From: Flavobacteriales bacterium UBA1494
Lineage (GTDB): Bacteria > Bacteroidota > Bacteroidia > Flavobacteriales_E > Vicingaceae
DNA length: 64,000 nucleotides
Reading direction: 5' to 3'
Assembly (NCBI GenBank): GCA_905182175.1
Contig: CAJJAT010000029.1
Location: 61,497-125,496 of the forward strand
Shown: positions 37,625 to 48,259 of the stretch, piece by piece
Position numbering within the stretch: position 1 is the first letter of the stretch
How the letters are laid out: every line of letters starts with the position of its first letter
The notes under the pieces: generated by a model
The model's database searches: none
Told to the model about the DNA's origin: nothing
The model's input: the letters and a program-made list of their open reading frames with translations, nothing else
Program-made: the position numbers and the translations under genes

Positions 37625-40111
37625 ATGTTCACAAACCAAATGAGTAAACTAAGTGTAAAGGCATTTCCTCTATTTGCTTTCTTGATTTTAGTTTCAACCA
37701 CACTTCTTGGGCAAAAAACAATTGTTTCAGGTGTAGTTACCGACGCTGTAACCGGCGAGACTCTACCTTTTGTGAACATCGTTTTTCAAAAATCAAAAGT
37801 TGGAACTTCCTCAGATTTAGAAGGCAGGTTTAGAATAGAAACGTATTATCCGACAGATTCATTACAGGCAAGTTTTATAGGCTATTCAAGAGTTTCTAAA
37901 AAAGTAAAGCAAGATGCTGAGCAATTGATCAACTTCAAACTCAGCTCCGGTTCTGTGGAAGTTGAGGAAGTAGTCGTTACCTATCAAGGGAACCCAGCTC
38001 ATGATATTTTAAAAAGAGTATACACCAATAAATCTGCTAATAATAAGGAAAAGTATGACTCTTATAATTATGAAGTGTACAATAAAGTCGAGTTTGACTT
38101 GAATAACATTACGGATGACTTTAAGAATCGTAAGATGTTTAAAAAGTTTCAATTTATTTTTGACTTTGTCGATTCCACTACAGCAGATAAACAGTTTCTG
38201 CCTATGTTCATGACAGAATCTGTATCCGATTTTTATTATAGAAGAGATCCAAAGTCAGAAAAAGAGTATATTAAAGCATCTCAGGTTTCCGGAACATCAA
38301 ACGAAAGTATTACTCAGTTTTTAGGAGATATGTACCAGAAAGTGAACATTTATGATAACTACATTAGTGTGTTTGGCAAGTCTTTCGTGAGCCCAATTGC
38401 TGCTTTTGGTAAAACATTTTACCGGTATTACTTAGTAGACAGTTTGGTTATAGATGGGAGTTATTGTTATCAAATTAATTTTGTTCCACGACAAACTCAA
38501 GAACCAGTCTTTAACGGTACAATGTGGGTTAATGACACTACATATGCGATTAAGAAAGTTGAGGCAAAGATAAGTGAGGGAGCAAATATTAACTTTATTA
38601 GCGGTTTTTCTGTAAAACAGCAATATAAGAAGGTAGAAGGTAAATATTGGATGCTTGAGAAGGATGAGCTTCTGGTTGATTTTGAGCTAGGAGAGAATGT
38701 AATGGGCTTGTATGGGCGAAAAAACACATCTTACAAAGGCATTGAAATTAACCAAGAAAAGGGTGAGGAGATTTACGAGGGAATTGACAATGTAACAGTA
38801 TTGAAGGATGCGAGCACAAAGGGACAAGCTTTTTGGTCCGAGACTCGTCACGATACTTTAACTGTTAATCAGTTGGGAATTTATCAGATGGTAGATTCTG
38901 TGCAGAATGTTCCTGCATTTAAGACAATGTTGGATGTAGTTCAGTTGGTGTTTACAGGTTACCACACGATAGGAAACTTTGAATTAGGTCCCTATTTCAA
39001 AACATATAGTTTTAATGCGGTTGAGGGGCATCGTTTTCGTTTTGGTGGCAGAACCAGCAATCAATTTAGTACCAAGTTACAGTTGCACGGGTATTTAGCC
39101 TACGGGTTAAGAGATGAGCGTTTCAAGTATGGAGCGGGATTTCGATATAAACTAGAAAACAATCCGCGACAATGGTTAGCTTTTACCTACAAGCGAGATT
39201 TGGAACAACTTGGTCAAAGTCAGAATGCTTTTTCTGAGGACAATATTCTTTCTTCCTTTTTAAGAAGGAATCCAAACAATAAACTAACGGATGTAGAGTC
39301 GTTTGAGACGAGTTATGAACGGGAGTGGATTACAGGTTTTACAAATTCGTTTATGTTCACTCATAGAGCAATGCGACCAGTTGGATCATTAGAATATAGA
39401 CGGTTTATACCTAATCCAGAAATTGGAATTATCGATGATGAGGTGATAAGAACCTCCGAATTTAGTTTGTATACGAGATTCGCTTACAAGGAAAAATATG
39501 TTGATGGAGAATTCGAAAGAGTTAGTTTAGGAACGAAGTACCCCATTTTGGAATTGCAATTAGGTTTTGGCATAAAAGACTTTTTAAATAGTGATTATAA
39601 TTATCAAAAATTTGAAATTGCTGTTTCAGATAAAATTCGAGCCGGAATATTTGGTTACACTGATTTTAGAGTTACTGCAGGAAAGTATTTTGGAACTTTG
39701 CCCTTCACGTTACTTGAAATTCATAACGGTAATGAAACTTACTTTTATGATAAACGAGCGTTTAATTTGATGAACTTTTTTGAGTTTGTAAGTGACGAAT
39801 ATGCTACCGTTATGATTAACCATCATTTTGATGGTTTTTTTCTTAACAAATTCCCAATCATGCAAAAGCTGAAATGGCGAGAAGTTATTTCATTAAGAAC
39901 TGTGGCGGGAAGATTGAGCAACAGACACAGGTCTGAGCTTATTTTTCCGGAAACTACTTATGAGCTTGACGTTCCTTATATGGAACTGGCAATTGGAATA
40001 GAAAATATTTTTAAATTCTTTAGAATAGATGGGTTAAAACGATTAAACTATTTAGATCATCCTAACGTTTCAGAATATGGAATTAGAGGAACAATTGATA
40101 TAAAATTTTAA
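37625..40111 (+). CDS. DUF5686/carboxypeptidase-regulatory-like outer-membrane protein
   Basis: A signal peptide ends at TTLLGQ. A carboxypeptidase-regulatory-like plug domain (about residues 35-120, [22 protein letters not shown], read in part) follows. The long remainder is beta-rich, with alternating strand patterns of a large outer-membrane barrel (DUF5686 family), ending IRGTIDIKF with a terminal Phe. The role is not established; TonB-box and nutrient-binding plugs are not evident. A TTG at 37589 would lengthen it; ATG at 37625 or 37640 is more likely. It lies between tatC and lptB, in an envelope setting. Confidence 0.82.
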   Translation: MFTNQMSKLSVKAFPLFAFLILVSTTLLGQKTIVSGVVTDAVTGETLPFVNIVFQKSKVGTSSDLEGRFRIETYYPTDSLQASFIGYSRVSKKVKQDAEQLINFKLSSGSVEVEEVVVTYQGNPAHDILKRVYTNKSANNKEKYDSYNYEVYNKVEFDLNNITDDFKNRKMFKKFQFIFDFVDSTTADKQFLPMFMTESVSDFYYRRDPKSEKEYIKASQVSGTSNESITQFLGDMYQKVNIYDNYISVFGKSFVSPIAAFGKTFYRYYLVDSLVIDGSYCYQINFVPRQTQEPVFNGTMWVNDTTYAIKKVEAKISEGANINFISGFSVKQQYKKVEGKYWMLEKDELLVDFELGENVMGLYGRKNTSYKGIEINQEKGEEIYEGIDNVTVLKDASTKGQAFWSETRHDTLTVNQLGIYQMVDSVQNVPAFKTMLDVVQLVFTGYHTIGNFELGPYFKTYSFNAVEGHRFRFGGRTSNQFSTKLQLHGYLAYGLRDERFKYGAGFRYKLENNPRQWLAFTYKRDLEQLGQSQNAFSEDNILSSFLRRNPNNKLTDVESFETSYEREWITGFTNSFMFTHRAMRPVGSLEYRRFIPNPEIGIIDDEVIRTSEFSLYTRFAYKEKYVDGEFERVSLGTKYPILELQLGFGIKDFLNSDYNYQKFEIAVSDKIRAGIFGYTDFRVTAGKYFGTLPFTLLEIHNGNETYFYDKRAFNLMNFFEFVSDEYATVMINHHFDGFFLNKFPIMQKLKWREVISLRTVAGRLSNRHRSELIFPETTYELDVPYMELAIGIENIFKFFRIDGLKRLNYLDHPNVSEYGIRGTIDIKF

Positions 40112-40113
40112 GC

Positions 40114-40869
40114 ATGAAGTTAAGAGCAGAGAACATTGTAAAGAAATACAAGTCTAGAACGGTTGTTAAAGGCGTCTCTATCGAGGTTAACCAAGGAGAA
40201 ATTGTTGGCTTACTTGGCCCAAATGGGGCAGGTAAAACCACTTCGTTTTATATGATTGTTGGATTGGTTTCTCCCAACGATGGAAAAATATTTTTGGATG
40301 AGGAGGACATTACAGGTCTTCCAATGTATAAGAGAGCGCAGAGTGGGATTGGTTATTTATCCCAAGAGGCTTCTATTTTTCGAAAACTATCTGTAGAAGA
40401 TAATATTAAGGCTATTTTAGAGATGACGAAACTTTCCAAGTCAGATCAAAAGGTAAAGCTTGAAAGTTTATTAGATGAATTTGGCCTACAGCACGTTCGA
40501 AAAAATAGAGGAGATTTGTTGTCTGGTGGAGAACGAAGACGAACTGAAATTGCTCGATGTTTAGCAACTGATCCTAAGTTTATTTTACTAGATGAACCAT
40601 TTGCAGGAGTCGACCCCATAGCAGTAGAGGACATTCAAGCAATTGTGTCTTCGTTGAAAGAAAAAAACATAGGAATTTTAATTACGGACCATAATGTGGA
40701 CGAAACCTTGGCAATTACAGATCGGACGTATTTGCTTTTTGAAGGAAATATACTAAAAGCAGGAACCGCAGAAGAATTGGCCTCAGATGAGCAAGTTAGA
40801 AAAGTCTATCTGGGTAAGAATTTCGAATTGAAAAAGAGCCCAACATTCAAGCGGGAAAAAGACCAATAA
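40114..40869 (+). CDS. lptB: LPS export ABC transporter ATPase LptB
   Basis: The 251-residue ATPase has Walker [17 protein letters not shown]-loop [12 protein letters not shown], signature [14 protein letters not shown] and Walker [32 protein letters not shown] is the LptB switch-histidine region. With LptFG it extracts LPS from the inner membrane. It begins two bases after the DUF5686 gene. LptE is encoded in the same window but in another operon. Confidence 0.96.
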   Translation: MKLRAENIVKKYKSRTVVKGVSIEVNQGEIVGLLGPNGAGKTTSFYMIVGLVSPNDGKIFLDEEDITGLPMYKRAQSGIGYLSQEASIFRKLSVEDNIKAILEMTKLSKSDQKVKLESLLDEFGLQHVRKNRGDLLSGGERRRTEIARCLATDPKFILLDEPFAGVDPIAVEDIQAIVSSLKEKNIGILITDHNVDETLAITDRTYLLFEGNILKAGTAEELASDEQVRKVYLGKNFELKKSPTFKREKDQ

Positions 40870-40936
40870 TAAGTCACACCGCATACTCTAAACTATCGAT
40901 TGAGTTCTTCAATACATTAGAAGTATTGCAATGTAG

Positions 40937-40954
40937 AATTGTTAATTAACAATT
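40937..40954. promoter_or_regulatory. 18-bp perfect palindrome between lptB and purS
   Basis: AATTGTTAATTAACAATT is self-complementary over all 18 bases and lies in the 125-base gap where lptB and purS converge. It has no T-run, so it is a weak terminator candidate. Its TTGTTAA arms recur at 4888-4907 and 6215-6250. Confidence 0.35.
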
Positions 40955-40994
40955 AAAAGATAACAACTAACTGACTCCGGGAAGAGAGGCATAA

Positions 40995-41246
40995 TTAAAC
41001 TGCCTCTAATGAATATGTATAACTTTCCATTAAGTGGTTGGCTAAGATTTTTTTGCAAGCTTGTTCAACTTTTAATTCTGCAGCAGATTCATCAGCAGCA
41101 TCAATATCTAAAGTAATGTGCTTCCCAATTCTTACATTATCTATCTCAGATAAATCTAAGTTTTTTAAACTAGACGTAACTGCTTTTCCTTGAGGATCTA
41201 AAAGGGCCTTTAGCGGCATTATATCGATTTCAGCTGTAAACTTCAT
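40995..41246 (-). CDS. purS: Phosphoribosylformylglycinamidine synthase subunit PurS
   Basis: The 83-residue protein from the ATG at 41246 reads FTAEIDIMPLKALLDPQGKA and IDNVRIGKHITLDID, the PurS signature. LKVEQACKKILANHLMESY follows. PurS joins small PurL and PurQ to make formylglycinamidine ribonucleotide in purine synthesis. purL and purQ are not in this window. It overlaps the 3' end of pssA by 17 bases, so the two are cotranscribed. A longer frame up to 41333 runs back inside pssA and is rejected. Confidence 0.88.
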   Translation of the reverse strand: MKFTAEIDIMPLKALLDPQGKAVTSSLKNLDLSEIDNVRIGKHITLDIDAADESAAELKVEQACKKILANHLMESYTYSLEAV

Positions 41247-41955
41247 TGCTTTGCTTATAATTGTTTTGAATGATTGAAAGAATAAGATACAAAAGTAGGA
41301 TAAATGGAATTGCTGCAAAAAGAAAAAGAACAATTAAAATCAAAGAAAATAGAATCAATAGCATTCTAAATTCATTCCCTTTCCAATTGAGGTTCTCAAA
41401 CTTTAACGCTAACAGCGGCAATTCAGCAATTAGGAGGTAAGAAAATACTGCAATGGCTGCTAAAATAAAATAGAATGAGTTGAAGGTAGATAATAAAAAG
41501 TCTACGGCAATAAAATGAATATCATTTTCTACTTGCCAAAATATGAGCGGAATAGAAATCCAAAACAATGCATTTGCAGGAGTGGGGAAACCAATAAAGG
41601 AGGACGTTTGTCTATCGTCTATGTTGAATTTAGCCAAGCGCACTGCTGAGAAAATCGCAATAGAAAAAGCGGCGTAATTTAAAATGTTGTAGTCAAGTTG
41701 GTTTAACCATTCAAAAGCCAAATAAGCTGGAACAATACCAAATGTTACCATATCTGCCAAGGAATCTAATTGGGCGCCTAATGGTGATCCAACTTTTAAA
41801 GCTCTTGCTGCTAAGCCATCAAAAAAGTCGAAGAATGCTCCTAGTAAAACGAGAAGAGATGCAACTAAAAAATTTCCTTCTGCAATTTGAGTAATGGCCA
41901 AGCAGCCGCAGAATAAATTAGCGGAAGTAATGGCGTGAGGTATTATTTTCTTCAA
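41230..41955 (-). CDS. pssA: CDP-diacylglycerol-serine O-phosphatidyltransferase
   Basis: The 241-residue membrane protein has the CDP-alcohol phosphotransferase motif in DGLAARALKVGSPLGAQLDS followed by LADMVTFG, which supplies the metal-binding aspartates. About seven or eight hydrophobic helices follow. It makes phosphatidylserine, the precursor of phosphatidylethanolamine. The N-terminus KKIIPHAITSANLFCGCLA is typical of the bacterial PssA type II family. Confidence 0.93.
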   Translation of the reverse strand: MKKIIPHAITSANLFCGCLAITQIAEGNFLVASLLVLLGAFFDFFDGLAARALKVGSPLGAQLDSLADMVTFGIVPAYLAFEWLNQLDYNILNYAAFSIAIFSAVRLAKFNIDDRQTSSFIGFPTPANALFWISIPLIFWQVENDIHFIAVDFLLSTFNSFYFILAAIAVFSYLLIAELPLLALKFENLNWKGNEFRMLLILFSLILIVLFLFAAIPFILLLYLILSIIQNNYKQSNEVYS

Positions 41956-42122
41956 AAGATTGTTTTAACAAAAATAGGGATTATTATTATCGGGAAAACT
42001 TGTCGCACAGGAGTCTTTCACCTTAGGAATCGGTGTTTTGTGGATTATTATGAATAACTTTAATCTTTAGGAAATAAATACCCTTTTTTTTAGTTTAATG
42101 TGGTAAATTTCAATCTTACTTT

Positions 42123-43196
42123 ATGCACTTGAGAACCATTTTTATAGGATTATTTCTTTTTGCTTCAGGGCTAACCGTTTTGGCACAAACTAAATACAGT
42201 AACGAGTTTTTAAAAATAGGAGTGGGTGCCCGTTCTCTAGGAATGTCAAATTCGGCAATTGCTGGGACAAAAGATGTTACTTCATCTTATTGGAATCCTG
42301 CAGGGTTAGTTCGTATGGAAGATGATTTTCAAGTAGCAGCGATGCATGCTGAAATTTTTGCAGGAATTGCGGCCTACAATTATTTTGGATTGGGTGTAAA
42401 GTTAGATGAACGAAGTGCACTTTCTTTTTCATTGATTCGATTTGGAGTGGACGATATTCCAAATACTGCTAGGTTAATTGACAACGAGGGAAACATTGAC
42501 TTTAATCGAGTAACGTTTTTTTCTGCTGCGGATTATGCTGGAATAGTGAGTTATTCAAGAAAAACAAATATTGACGGCTTAACTTTCGGTGGGAGTGCGA
42601 AAATTATTCACAGAAAAGTGGGTGATATTTCTCAAGCATGGGGATTTGGTCTAGATGCAGGGGCACAATTTGTTAAAAATAAATGGACGTTTGCTGCAAT
42701 GGGAAGAGACATCACAGGAACATTTAATGCATGGAGTTCCGATTTAGATGAAGAAACTCAAAAAACGTTTTTAGCGACTGGTAATGAACTGCCGGGAAAC
42801 TCTGTTGAAGTTACTGTTCCGGAATTGGTGTTAGGGATTAACAGAGCTTTCCAATTAACAACTAAAATATCACTGGAAGCTGAAGTTAATTTTATTAATA
42901 CTTTCGATGGTAAGAGGAATACTTTATTAAGATCAAATATAGTTTCTATGGATCCCAACATGGGATTTGAAGCTTCTTTGAATCAAAAGATTTTTTTACG
43001 CGGAGGAATTGGAAATTTTCAAGTAACGACAGATATTAGTGGCAATAGATTGACTACCGTGCAACCAAATTTTGGTTTGGGAGTTAAATTCTCCTACTTT
43101 ACAGTGGATTACGCATTTACCAATTTAGGTGAGATATCTGTTGCCCAAAGTTCAAACATATTTTCCCTCAGAATAGACATAAGTAAAGGCAAGTGA
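42123..43196 (+). CDS. PorV/PorQ-family type IX secretion outer-membrane protein
   Basis: A signal peptide ends GLTVLAQ. The mature start KIGVGARSLGMSNSAIAGTKD and SSYWNPAGLVRM is diagnostic for the PorV/PorQ family of FadL-like barrels. PorV shuttles cargo from the translocon to the PorU sortase. This copy overlaps a large C25 peptidase by four bases (GTGA), so the two are translationally coupled and probably form a pair. At 357 residues it is a little short for the main PorV, so I leave the exact paralog open. Confidence 0.88.
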   Translation: MHLRTIFIGLFLFASGLTVLAQTKYSNEFLKIGVGARSLGMSNSAIAGTKDVTSSYWNPAGLVRMEDDFQVAAMHAEIFAGIAAYNYFGLGVKLDERSALSFSLIRFGVDDIPNTARLIDNEGNIDFNRVTFFSAADYAGIVSYSRKTNIDGLTFGGSAKIIHRKVGDISQAWGFGLDAGAQFVKNKWTFAAMGRDITGTFNAWSSDLDEETQKTFLATGNELPGNSVEVTVPELVLGINRAFQLTTKISLEAEVNFINTFDGKRNTLLRSNIVSMDPNMGFEASLNQKIFLRGGIGNFQVTTDISGNRLTTVQPNFGLGVKFSYFTVDYAFTNLGEISVAQSSNIFSLRIDISKGK

Positions 43197-46100
43197 AAAA
43201 AATAATACTTCTTTTCTCTCTCTTTTTTAGTTTTTCTCTTTTCTCTCAGCCATTCGGTAATGAATGGATAGACTACTCTCAAAATTACTATAAAATCAAA
43301 ATTTCTGAAAACGGAGTTTACCGTATCTCTTTTCAAACCCTTTTAGCTGCAGGAGTTCCAGTTTTTTCGTTAAATCCTAATAATTTGCAACTTTTCGCAA
43401 AAGGGGAAGAGGTGCCCATGCACATAGAAGGGGAAGCAGATAATGTATTTGATATCTTGGATTACATAGAGTTTTATGCCAAGAAAAATGATGGCTGGTT
43501 GGACACCGCTATGTACGAAGGTCGATTAAATCAACCAAACCCCTACCACAGTTTAATTAATGATACCCTGAGTTACTTTTTAACTTGGAATAATTTAGCA
43601 ACGAATGCTAGGTTTCAAGAAGAAAATGCGATTGATTTTGGTAATTATTTTAAAGCACCTTATATATTAAACGAAATACTACAGGTCTACAATTCAAACT
43701 ATTATGATGGTAAAATACTAACTAGTCAAGCAACAAATCCCGAGTATACAAGTGCAGAAGGATGGATGGATAGCCCGATAACATTAGGGCAATTAAGAAA
43801 TAAATCAATATCTACACCTAACAGATACATTGGGGGGCCTTTTGTAGATTTTGAAATTCAAGTGGTAGGAGCGTCTGATTATTTAGCTGTTCCCGGGGAT
43901 GACCATCATTTGCGAATAACGTTTGGCAGCCAAATTGTAGATGAAATATGGGAAGGGTATGACTTGCGAAGAATTAATCGAAGCTTCTCACCAACAGAAT
44001 TGAGTAGAGTAAACAATATCATTCGTTTTGAAAGTATAGACGACTTGAATACTAGTGTTGATCGAACAGCTTTGGCATACATGAAAATTAGATATCCTCA
44101 AACGCTGAGTTTATCCAATGAAGAATATTATGAGTTTTACTTGGAGGATGCAAATTTGCAAAATGCTCAATATTTGGAACTAATTGCTTTTAGAGGAGGA
44201 ACCAACCCCATTTTATACGACCTAGAAAATAGAAAAAAAATTAGAGTAATAGAGACATTGAACACGCATAAGATGATTGTTCCTAATGGACGAGGATTAA
44301 AAAAGTGTGTGTTATTTAACGAAAACCAAGTTAAATTTATTAGCTCTCTTTCACCTGTTGAAGGGACCGGAAGTTTTACTAATTACGGATCAAATGTATC
44401 TGATACCGCTTTCTTAATTATCTCACATGAAAGCTTAATTACTCAAGCTGCGAGCTATGCAAATTATCGCCAGTCACAAGGTAAATATTCCTTTGTAGTT
44501 GATGTGCAAACTTTATATGATCAGTTTGCTTTTGGAATTGAGAAGCATCCTATGGCGATTCGAAATTTCATGAACGATGCACTGAGTAATTGGACGTATA
44601 CTCCGAGCCATTTATTTTTAATAGGCAAGTCGGTAAGCGTAAAGGAGCACAGATTAACGTATTTAACTAACAATACAGGCACACAAGCAAAACTAGCGTA
44701 TGAAAGAAACTTAGTGCCTTCTTTTGGAAATCCTGCTTCGGATAATTTGTTGTTAGCCGGTTTAAACGGGACAAATTTAGAAACTCCAATTCCTCTAGGA
44801 AGGTTGAGTGCACGAACGAATACCGAAATTGATGTGTATTTGAATAAAGTAATTGAATACGAATCAACCACCCAGCAGAAATGGATGAAGAGGGCGATTC
44901 ATTTTGCTGGAGGTCAATCAGTTCGAGAGACTGCCAGACACGAATATTACTTGAATGGATATGCTAACAGTTTTGAGAATGGTGAAATTGGAGGAGACGC
45001 TCAATTGTTTAAGAAAAGCTCTTCATCACCTTATCAAACTTCATTAGCCGATTCTGTTAGAGATTTAATTAACAACGGGGTTTCTGTCATGACCTTTTTT
45101 GGACATTCCTCTTCTACAGGGGGGTTTGATATTAGCATTGATTCTCCAAGTCAATTGAGGAATAAAGGAAAGTATCCTGTGCTTTTAGGTAATTCTTGTT
45201 ATGCAGGTAATTACCATCAGTCAGGAATTAGAAGCACTAGTGAGGAGTATGTAATTCAAAAAGATGCTGGTGTAATTGGCTTCATTGCGAATGGCAATTT
45301 AGGTGTGGGATTTTATTTGAATAATTATTCATCGGCTTTTTATAAAAATATAGCAATCGACAATTATGGTGAAAGCTTAGCTGAATGCATGAGGCAAGCA
45401 GTAATTGACGTGCAAAGCAACAATACCGCAGAGCTCCTTAAAAATGTATGCATTGAAATGAGCTTACAAGGAGATCCTGCAATTGTATTAAATGCTCCAA
45501 GTCAGTCCGACTTTAAAGTAGCAGCTTCTCATGTGGAAATTTTACCAAAGGCGGTCACGAGTGATTTGTCTAGTTTCCAAATTCAAGTGAGGATAGATAA
45601 TATCGGTAGGACAAGTATAGATTCTGTTGTTATCAGTTTAAATAGAAAGTTTCCAAACGCCTCTAAAAATGACACCACCATTACCAGGTTAATTGCTCCA
45701 ATTACGTTCGAGTCGTATGTTAGTTTTTCGATTCCTATCGATTTGTTAATGGATGTCGGAAATAACCAATTTTCGTTTTCAGTAGATCCGCTTTCGCAGA
45801 TTAGTGAATTTGATGAAAGTAACAACATTGTTAATTTTGATGTATTAATTCGCTCAGGGGAGGTAATTCCAATTTACCCCTACAATTATTCCATTGTTGG
45901 AGCTCAAAGTCCAACACTTTCGGCTTCAACAGCATTTGCATTCGAGGAAGAAACAAGCTATGTCTTTGAGCTTGATGAGCTATCGTCTTTTACTTCATCT
46001 GCAAAACAAACAACAACGGTTAGGAGTAGTGGAGGAGTTTTAAACTGGACGCCACCTTCTTTGCAAAACATGTTGGACAGTTCTGTTTATTATTGGAGAG

Positions 46101-48211
46101 TAAGTAAAATACCAGAAGTAGGACAAAGTTTTTTTTGGAAAACTTCTTCATTCCAGTACATAGTGGGAGAGAGTGGCTTTGCTCAAGACGATTTTAATCA
46201 GTTTAACTTAAATGGAAGGCAATTTTTGTCTCAGAATTATATTCAAGAGCAATTCGACTTTACCCAAAAGTCATCAGAAGTGTCGATTCAAACGTATGGA
46301 GCTCCGAGCAGCGGTCAATACAATGATATTCGCTATGTTGTAGATAGCGATATTCGCGAAAAAGGGAGCTGTTATGGCACCCCTGCATTTATGATAGCTG
46401 TTTTAGATTCAGTAACCCTAAAATCTTGGCAGACCCCCTTTGGTTCTCAATATCTTAACAATAATTTTGGACAAGCAAATGTTGGAGATTGGTGCGGTAA
46501 CAATAGAGAACGATCGGAATTGGTTTTTAATTTTCAAGCAGTAGACACTGCGCAGCTAAAAAGCATGAGAGACTTTATTAATAATGTAATTCCGGTTGGT
46601 AATTATATTGTTATTTACAATTGGTTTGGAATTGATTTTGATTTTATAAATAATTATGATTCAACAATTTTACAATCGTTCGGCAATTTGGGAATTTCAG
46701 TGTTTAACGGAATTCAAAATTCTAGTGGATTTGCCGTTGTTCTCAAAAAAGGAGATTTCAGCTCTATTGTAGAAAATGTATCATCTACTCCTTCAGTAAA
46801 AGTTGAGGTTCGAACGAATGTAACAACAAGTTCTGATGTGGGTCAAATGACTTCTGTAGAATTGGGTCCGTCTCCAAACTTTAGTCGTTTATCTTACTGG
46901 TTCTCAAGTTTAGAAACGAATTCTCGGGACAGCGCAACAGTTGAATTATTAGGCATAGACAACACAGGCTTCAGTGAGGTAATTTTTAGTTCTAATACAC
47001 TCAGTTTAGATACTACTGGAAGTTTAGTAGTAGACAGCGTAAAATATCGCTTTCTGCAACTGAGAATGTCAGTTAAGGATAGTTTAAATCAAACCCCACC
47101 GCAACTAGAAAGGTGGCAAGTAAGTTTTAAGGAGTTACCTGATGCAGCTTTAAGTCCTGCCAAAGCTTTGTTGGTAAATAAAGATAGTTTAGAACAAGGA
47201 GAAATATTTAACTTCCAAGTTGCCATTGAGAACCCTACAAATGTGGACATGGATAGTTTAAAAGTTCAATTTAGCTTGCTGAGCAGTTCAGGATCAATTG
47301 TGCCGTTAAAGTTTGTTATTATTGAGCCTTTGCTTGCCGGAGCTTTTAGCATGGCAGTTGTCGAGATAAATACCGAGAATCTTTCGGGCAATATCACATT
47401 GCTGATAGAAGTGAACCCAAATCAAGAGCAAAAAGAAAAATTTGCTTTTAACAATTTTGGACAGTACAGTTTCTTCGTCTCCGCAGATAGAGTAAATCCT
47501 TTACTAGACGTAACTTTTGATGGACGGCATATTATAAATAGAGAGATTGTGTCGGCTAAACCAACTATTTCGATAGATTTAAAAGACAACAGTCAATTTA
47601 TTGCATTGGACGACACCAGTTCCTTTGAATTGTATTTAAGGTCTCCAAATGGGCAAGAGGAATTGTTAAACTTTAACTCAGGAGGTAATTATTCCATAGA
47701 ATTTATTCCTGCTAGTTTACCAAATAATAGAGCAAGGGTCATTCTTAAGCCTACGTTAAATTTAGATGGGTTTTATCGTTTGAGAGTTCGAGCAAAGGAC
47801 AAGTCCGGAAATGAATCTGGTAATCAAGACTATCAAGTAGAGTTTGAGGTGGTCAATAAATCTTCTATTACAAACTTGATTAATTATCCCAATCCATTTT
47901 CGACCTCTACTCGGTTTGTTTTTACGCTAACCGGAAGTGAAATTCCACAAGAAATTCAGATTCAAATTTTAACAGTCACAGGAAAGGTTGTCCGAGAAAT
48001 AGAGGAAATGGAGCTAGGGCCGCTGAGAATTGGCACTAACATAACTGAATTTGCTTGGAATGGGAAAGATGAATTTGGAGACCAATTAGCAAATGGAGTT
48101 TATTTATACCGAGTGAAAATTAAACTTAATGGCAGTCATATTGAAAAAAGGCAATCAGCCGTTGATAAGTCCTTTGTGCGCAACTTTGGTAAAATGTATC
48201 TATTGAGGTAA
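43193..48211 (+). CDS. porU2: C25-family PorU2-type type IX secretion peptidase
   Basis: The 1672-residue product has a signal peptide (about 1-19) and a PorU-like N-terminal domain. A gingipain-type C25 peptidase domain spans about 410-780, with His638 in MTFFGHSSSTGG and Cys669 in GNSCYAGNYH as the catalytic pair. CARDB-like beta domains follow near 800-890 and 1380-1460. A FlgD-like C-terminal domain ends with FGDQLANGVYLYRVKI. It is longer than standard PorU, which removes CTD signals and attaches cargo, and matches the PorU2 variant. The GTG start overlaps the PorV/PorQ gene. A sortase-like role is inferred. Confidence 0.85.
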   Translation: MKKIILLFSLFFSFSLFSQPFGNEWIDYSQNYYKIKISENGVYRISFQTLLAAGVPVFSLNPNNLQLFAKGEEVPMHIEGEADNVFDILDYIEFYAKKNDGWLDTAMYEGRLNQPNPYHSLINDTLSYFLTWNNLATNARFQEENAIDFGNYFKAPYILNEILQVYNSNYYDGKILTSQATNPEYTSAEGWMDSPITLGQLRNKSISTPNRYIGGPFVDFEIQVVGASDYLAVPGDDHHLRITFGSQIVDEIWEGYDLRRINRSFSPTELSRVNNIIRFESIDDLNTSVDRTALAYMKIRYPQTLSLSNEEYYEFYLEDANLQNAQYLELIAFRGGTNPILYDLENRKKIRVIETLNTHKMIVPNGRGLKKCVLFNENQVKFISSLSPVEGTGSFTNYGSNVSDTAFLIISHESLITQAASYANYRQSQGKYSFVVDVQTLYDQFAFGIEKHPMAIRNFMNDALSNWTYTPSHLFLIGKSVSVKEHRLTYLTNNTGTQAKLAYERNLVPSFGNPASDNLLLAGLNGTNLETPIPLGRLSARTNTEIDVYLNKVIEYESTTQQKWMKRAIHFAGGQSVRETARHEYYLNGYANSFENGEIGGDAQLFKKSSSSPYQTSLADSVRDLINNGVSVMTFFGHSSSTGGFDISIDSPSQLRNKGKYPVLLGNSCYAGNYHQSGIRSTSEEYVIQKDAGVIGFIANGNLGVGFYLNNYSSAFYKNIAIDNYGESLAECMRQAVIDVQSNNTAELLKNVCIEMSLQGDPAIVLNAPSQSDFKVAASHVEILPKAVTSDLSSFQIQVRIDNIGRTSIDSVVISLNRKFPNASKNDTTITRLIAPITFESYVSFSIPIDLLMDVGNNQFSFSVDPLSQISEFDESNNIVNFDVLIRSGEVIPIYPYNYSIVGAQSPTLSASTAFAFEEETSYVFELDELSSFTSSAKQTTTVRSSGGVLNWTPPSLQNMLDSSVYYWRVSKIPEVGQSFFWKTSSFQYIVGESGFAQDDFNQFNLNGRQFLSQNYIQEQFDFTQKSSEVSIQTYGAPSSGQYNDIRYVVDSDIREKGSCYGTPAFMIAVLDSVTLKSWQTPFGSQYLNNNFGQANVGDWCGNNRERSELVFNFQAVDTAQLKSMRDFINNVIPVGNYIVIYNWFGIDFDFINNYDSTILQSFGNLGISVFNGIQNSSGFAVVLKKGDFSSIVENVSSTPSVKVEVRTNVTTSSDVGQMTSVELGPSPNFSRLSYWFSSLETNSRDSATVELLGIDNTGFSEVIFSSNTLSLDTTGSLVVDSVKYRFLQLRMSVKDSLNQTPPQLERWQVSFKELPDAALSPAKALLVNKDSLEQGEIFNFQVAIENPTNVDMDSLKVQFSLLSSSGSIVPLKFVIIEPLLAGAFSMAVVEINTENLSGNITLLIEVNPNQEQKEKFAFNNFGQYSFFVSADRVNPLLDVTFDGRHIINREIVSAKPTISIDLKDNSQFIALDDTSSFELYLRSPNGQEELLNFNSGGNYSIEFIPASLPNNRARVILKPTLNLDGFYRLRVRAKDKSGNESGNQDYQVEFEVVNKSSITNLINYPNPFSTSTRFVFTLTGSEIPQEIQIQILTVTGKVVREIEEMELGPLRIGTNITEFAWNGKDEFGDQLANGVYLYRVKIKLNGSHIEKRQSAVDKSFVRNFGKMYLLR

Positions 48212-48259
48212 TACTTTTAAAAAAAGGTGATGTTTTTTGAAAAATTTAAAATTTACGGG

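Noticed and set aside
42001..42122. TAATCTTTA as a promoter box for the PorV/PorQ gene
   Set aside because: It does not fit TAnnTTTG in register; a promoter is expected here but I cannot place it.
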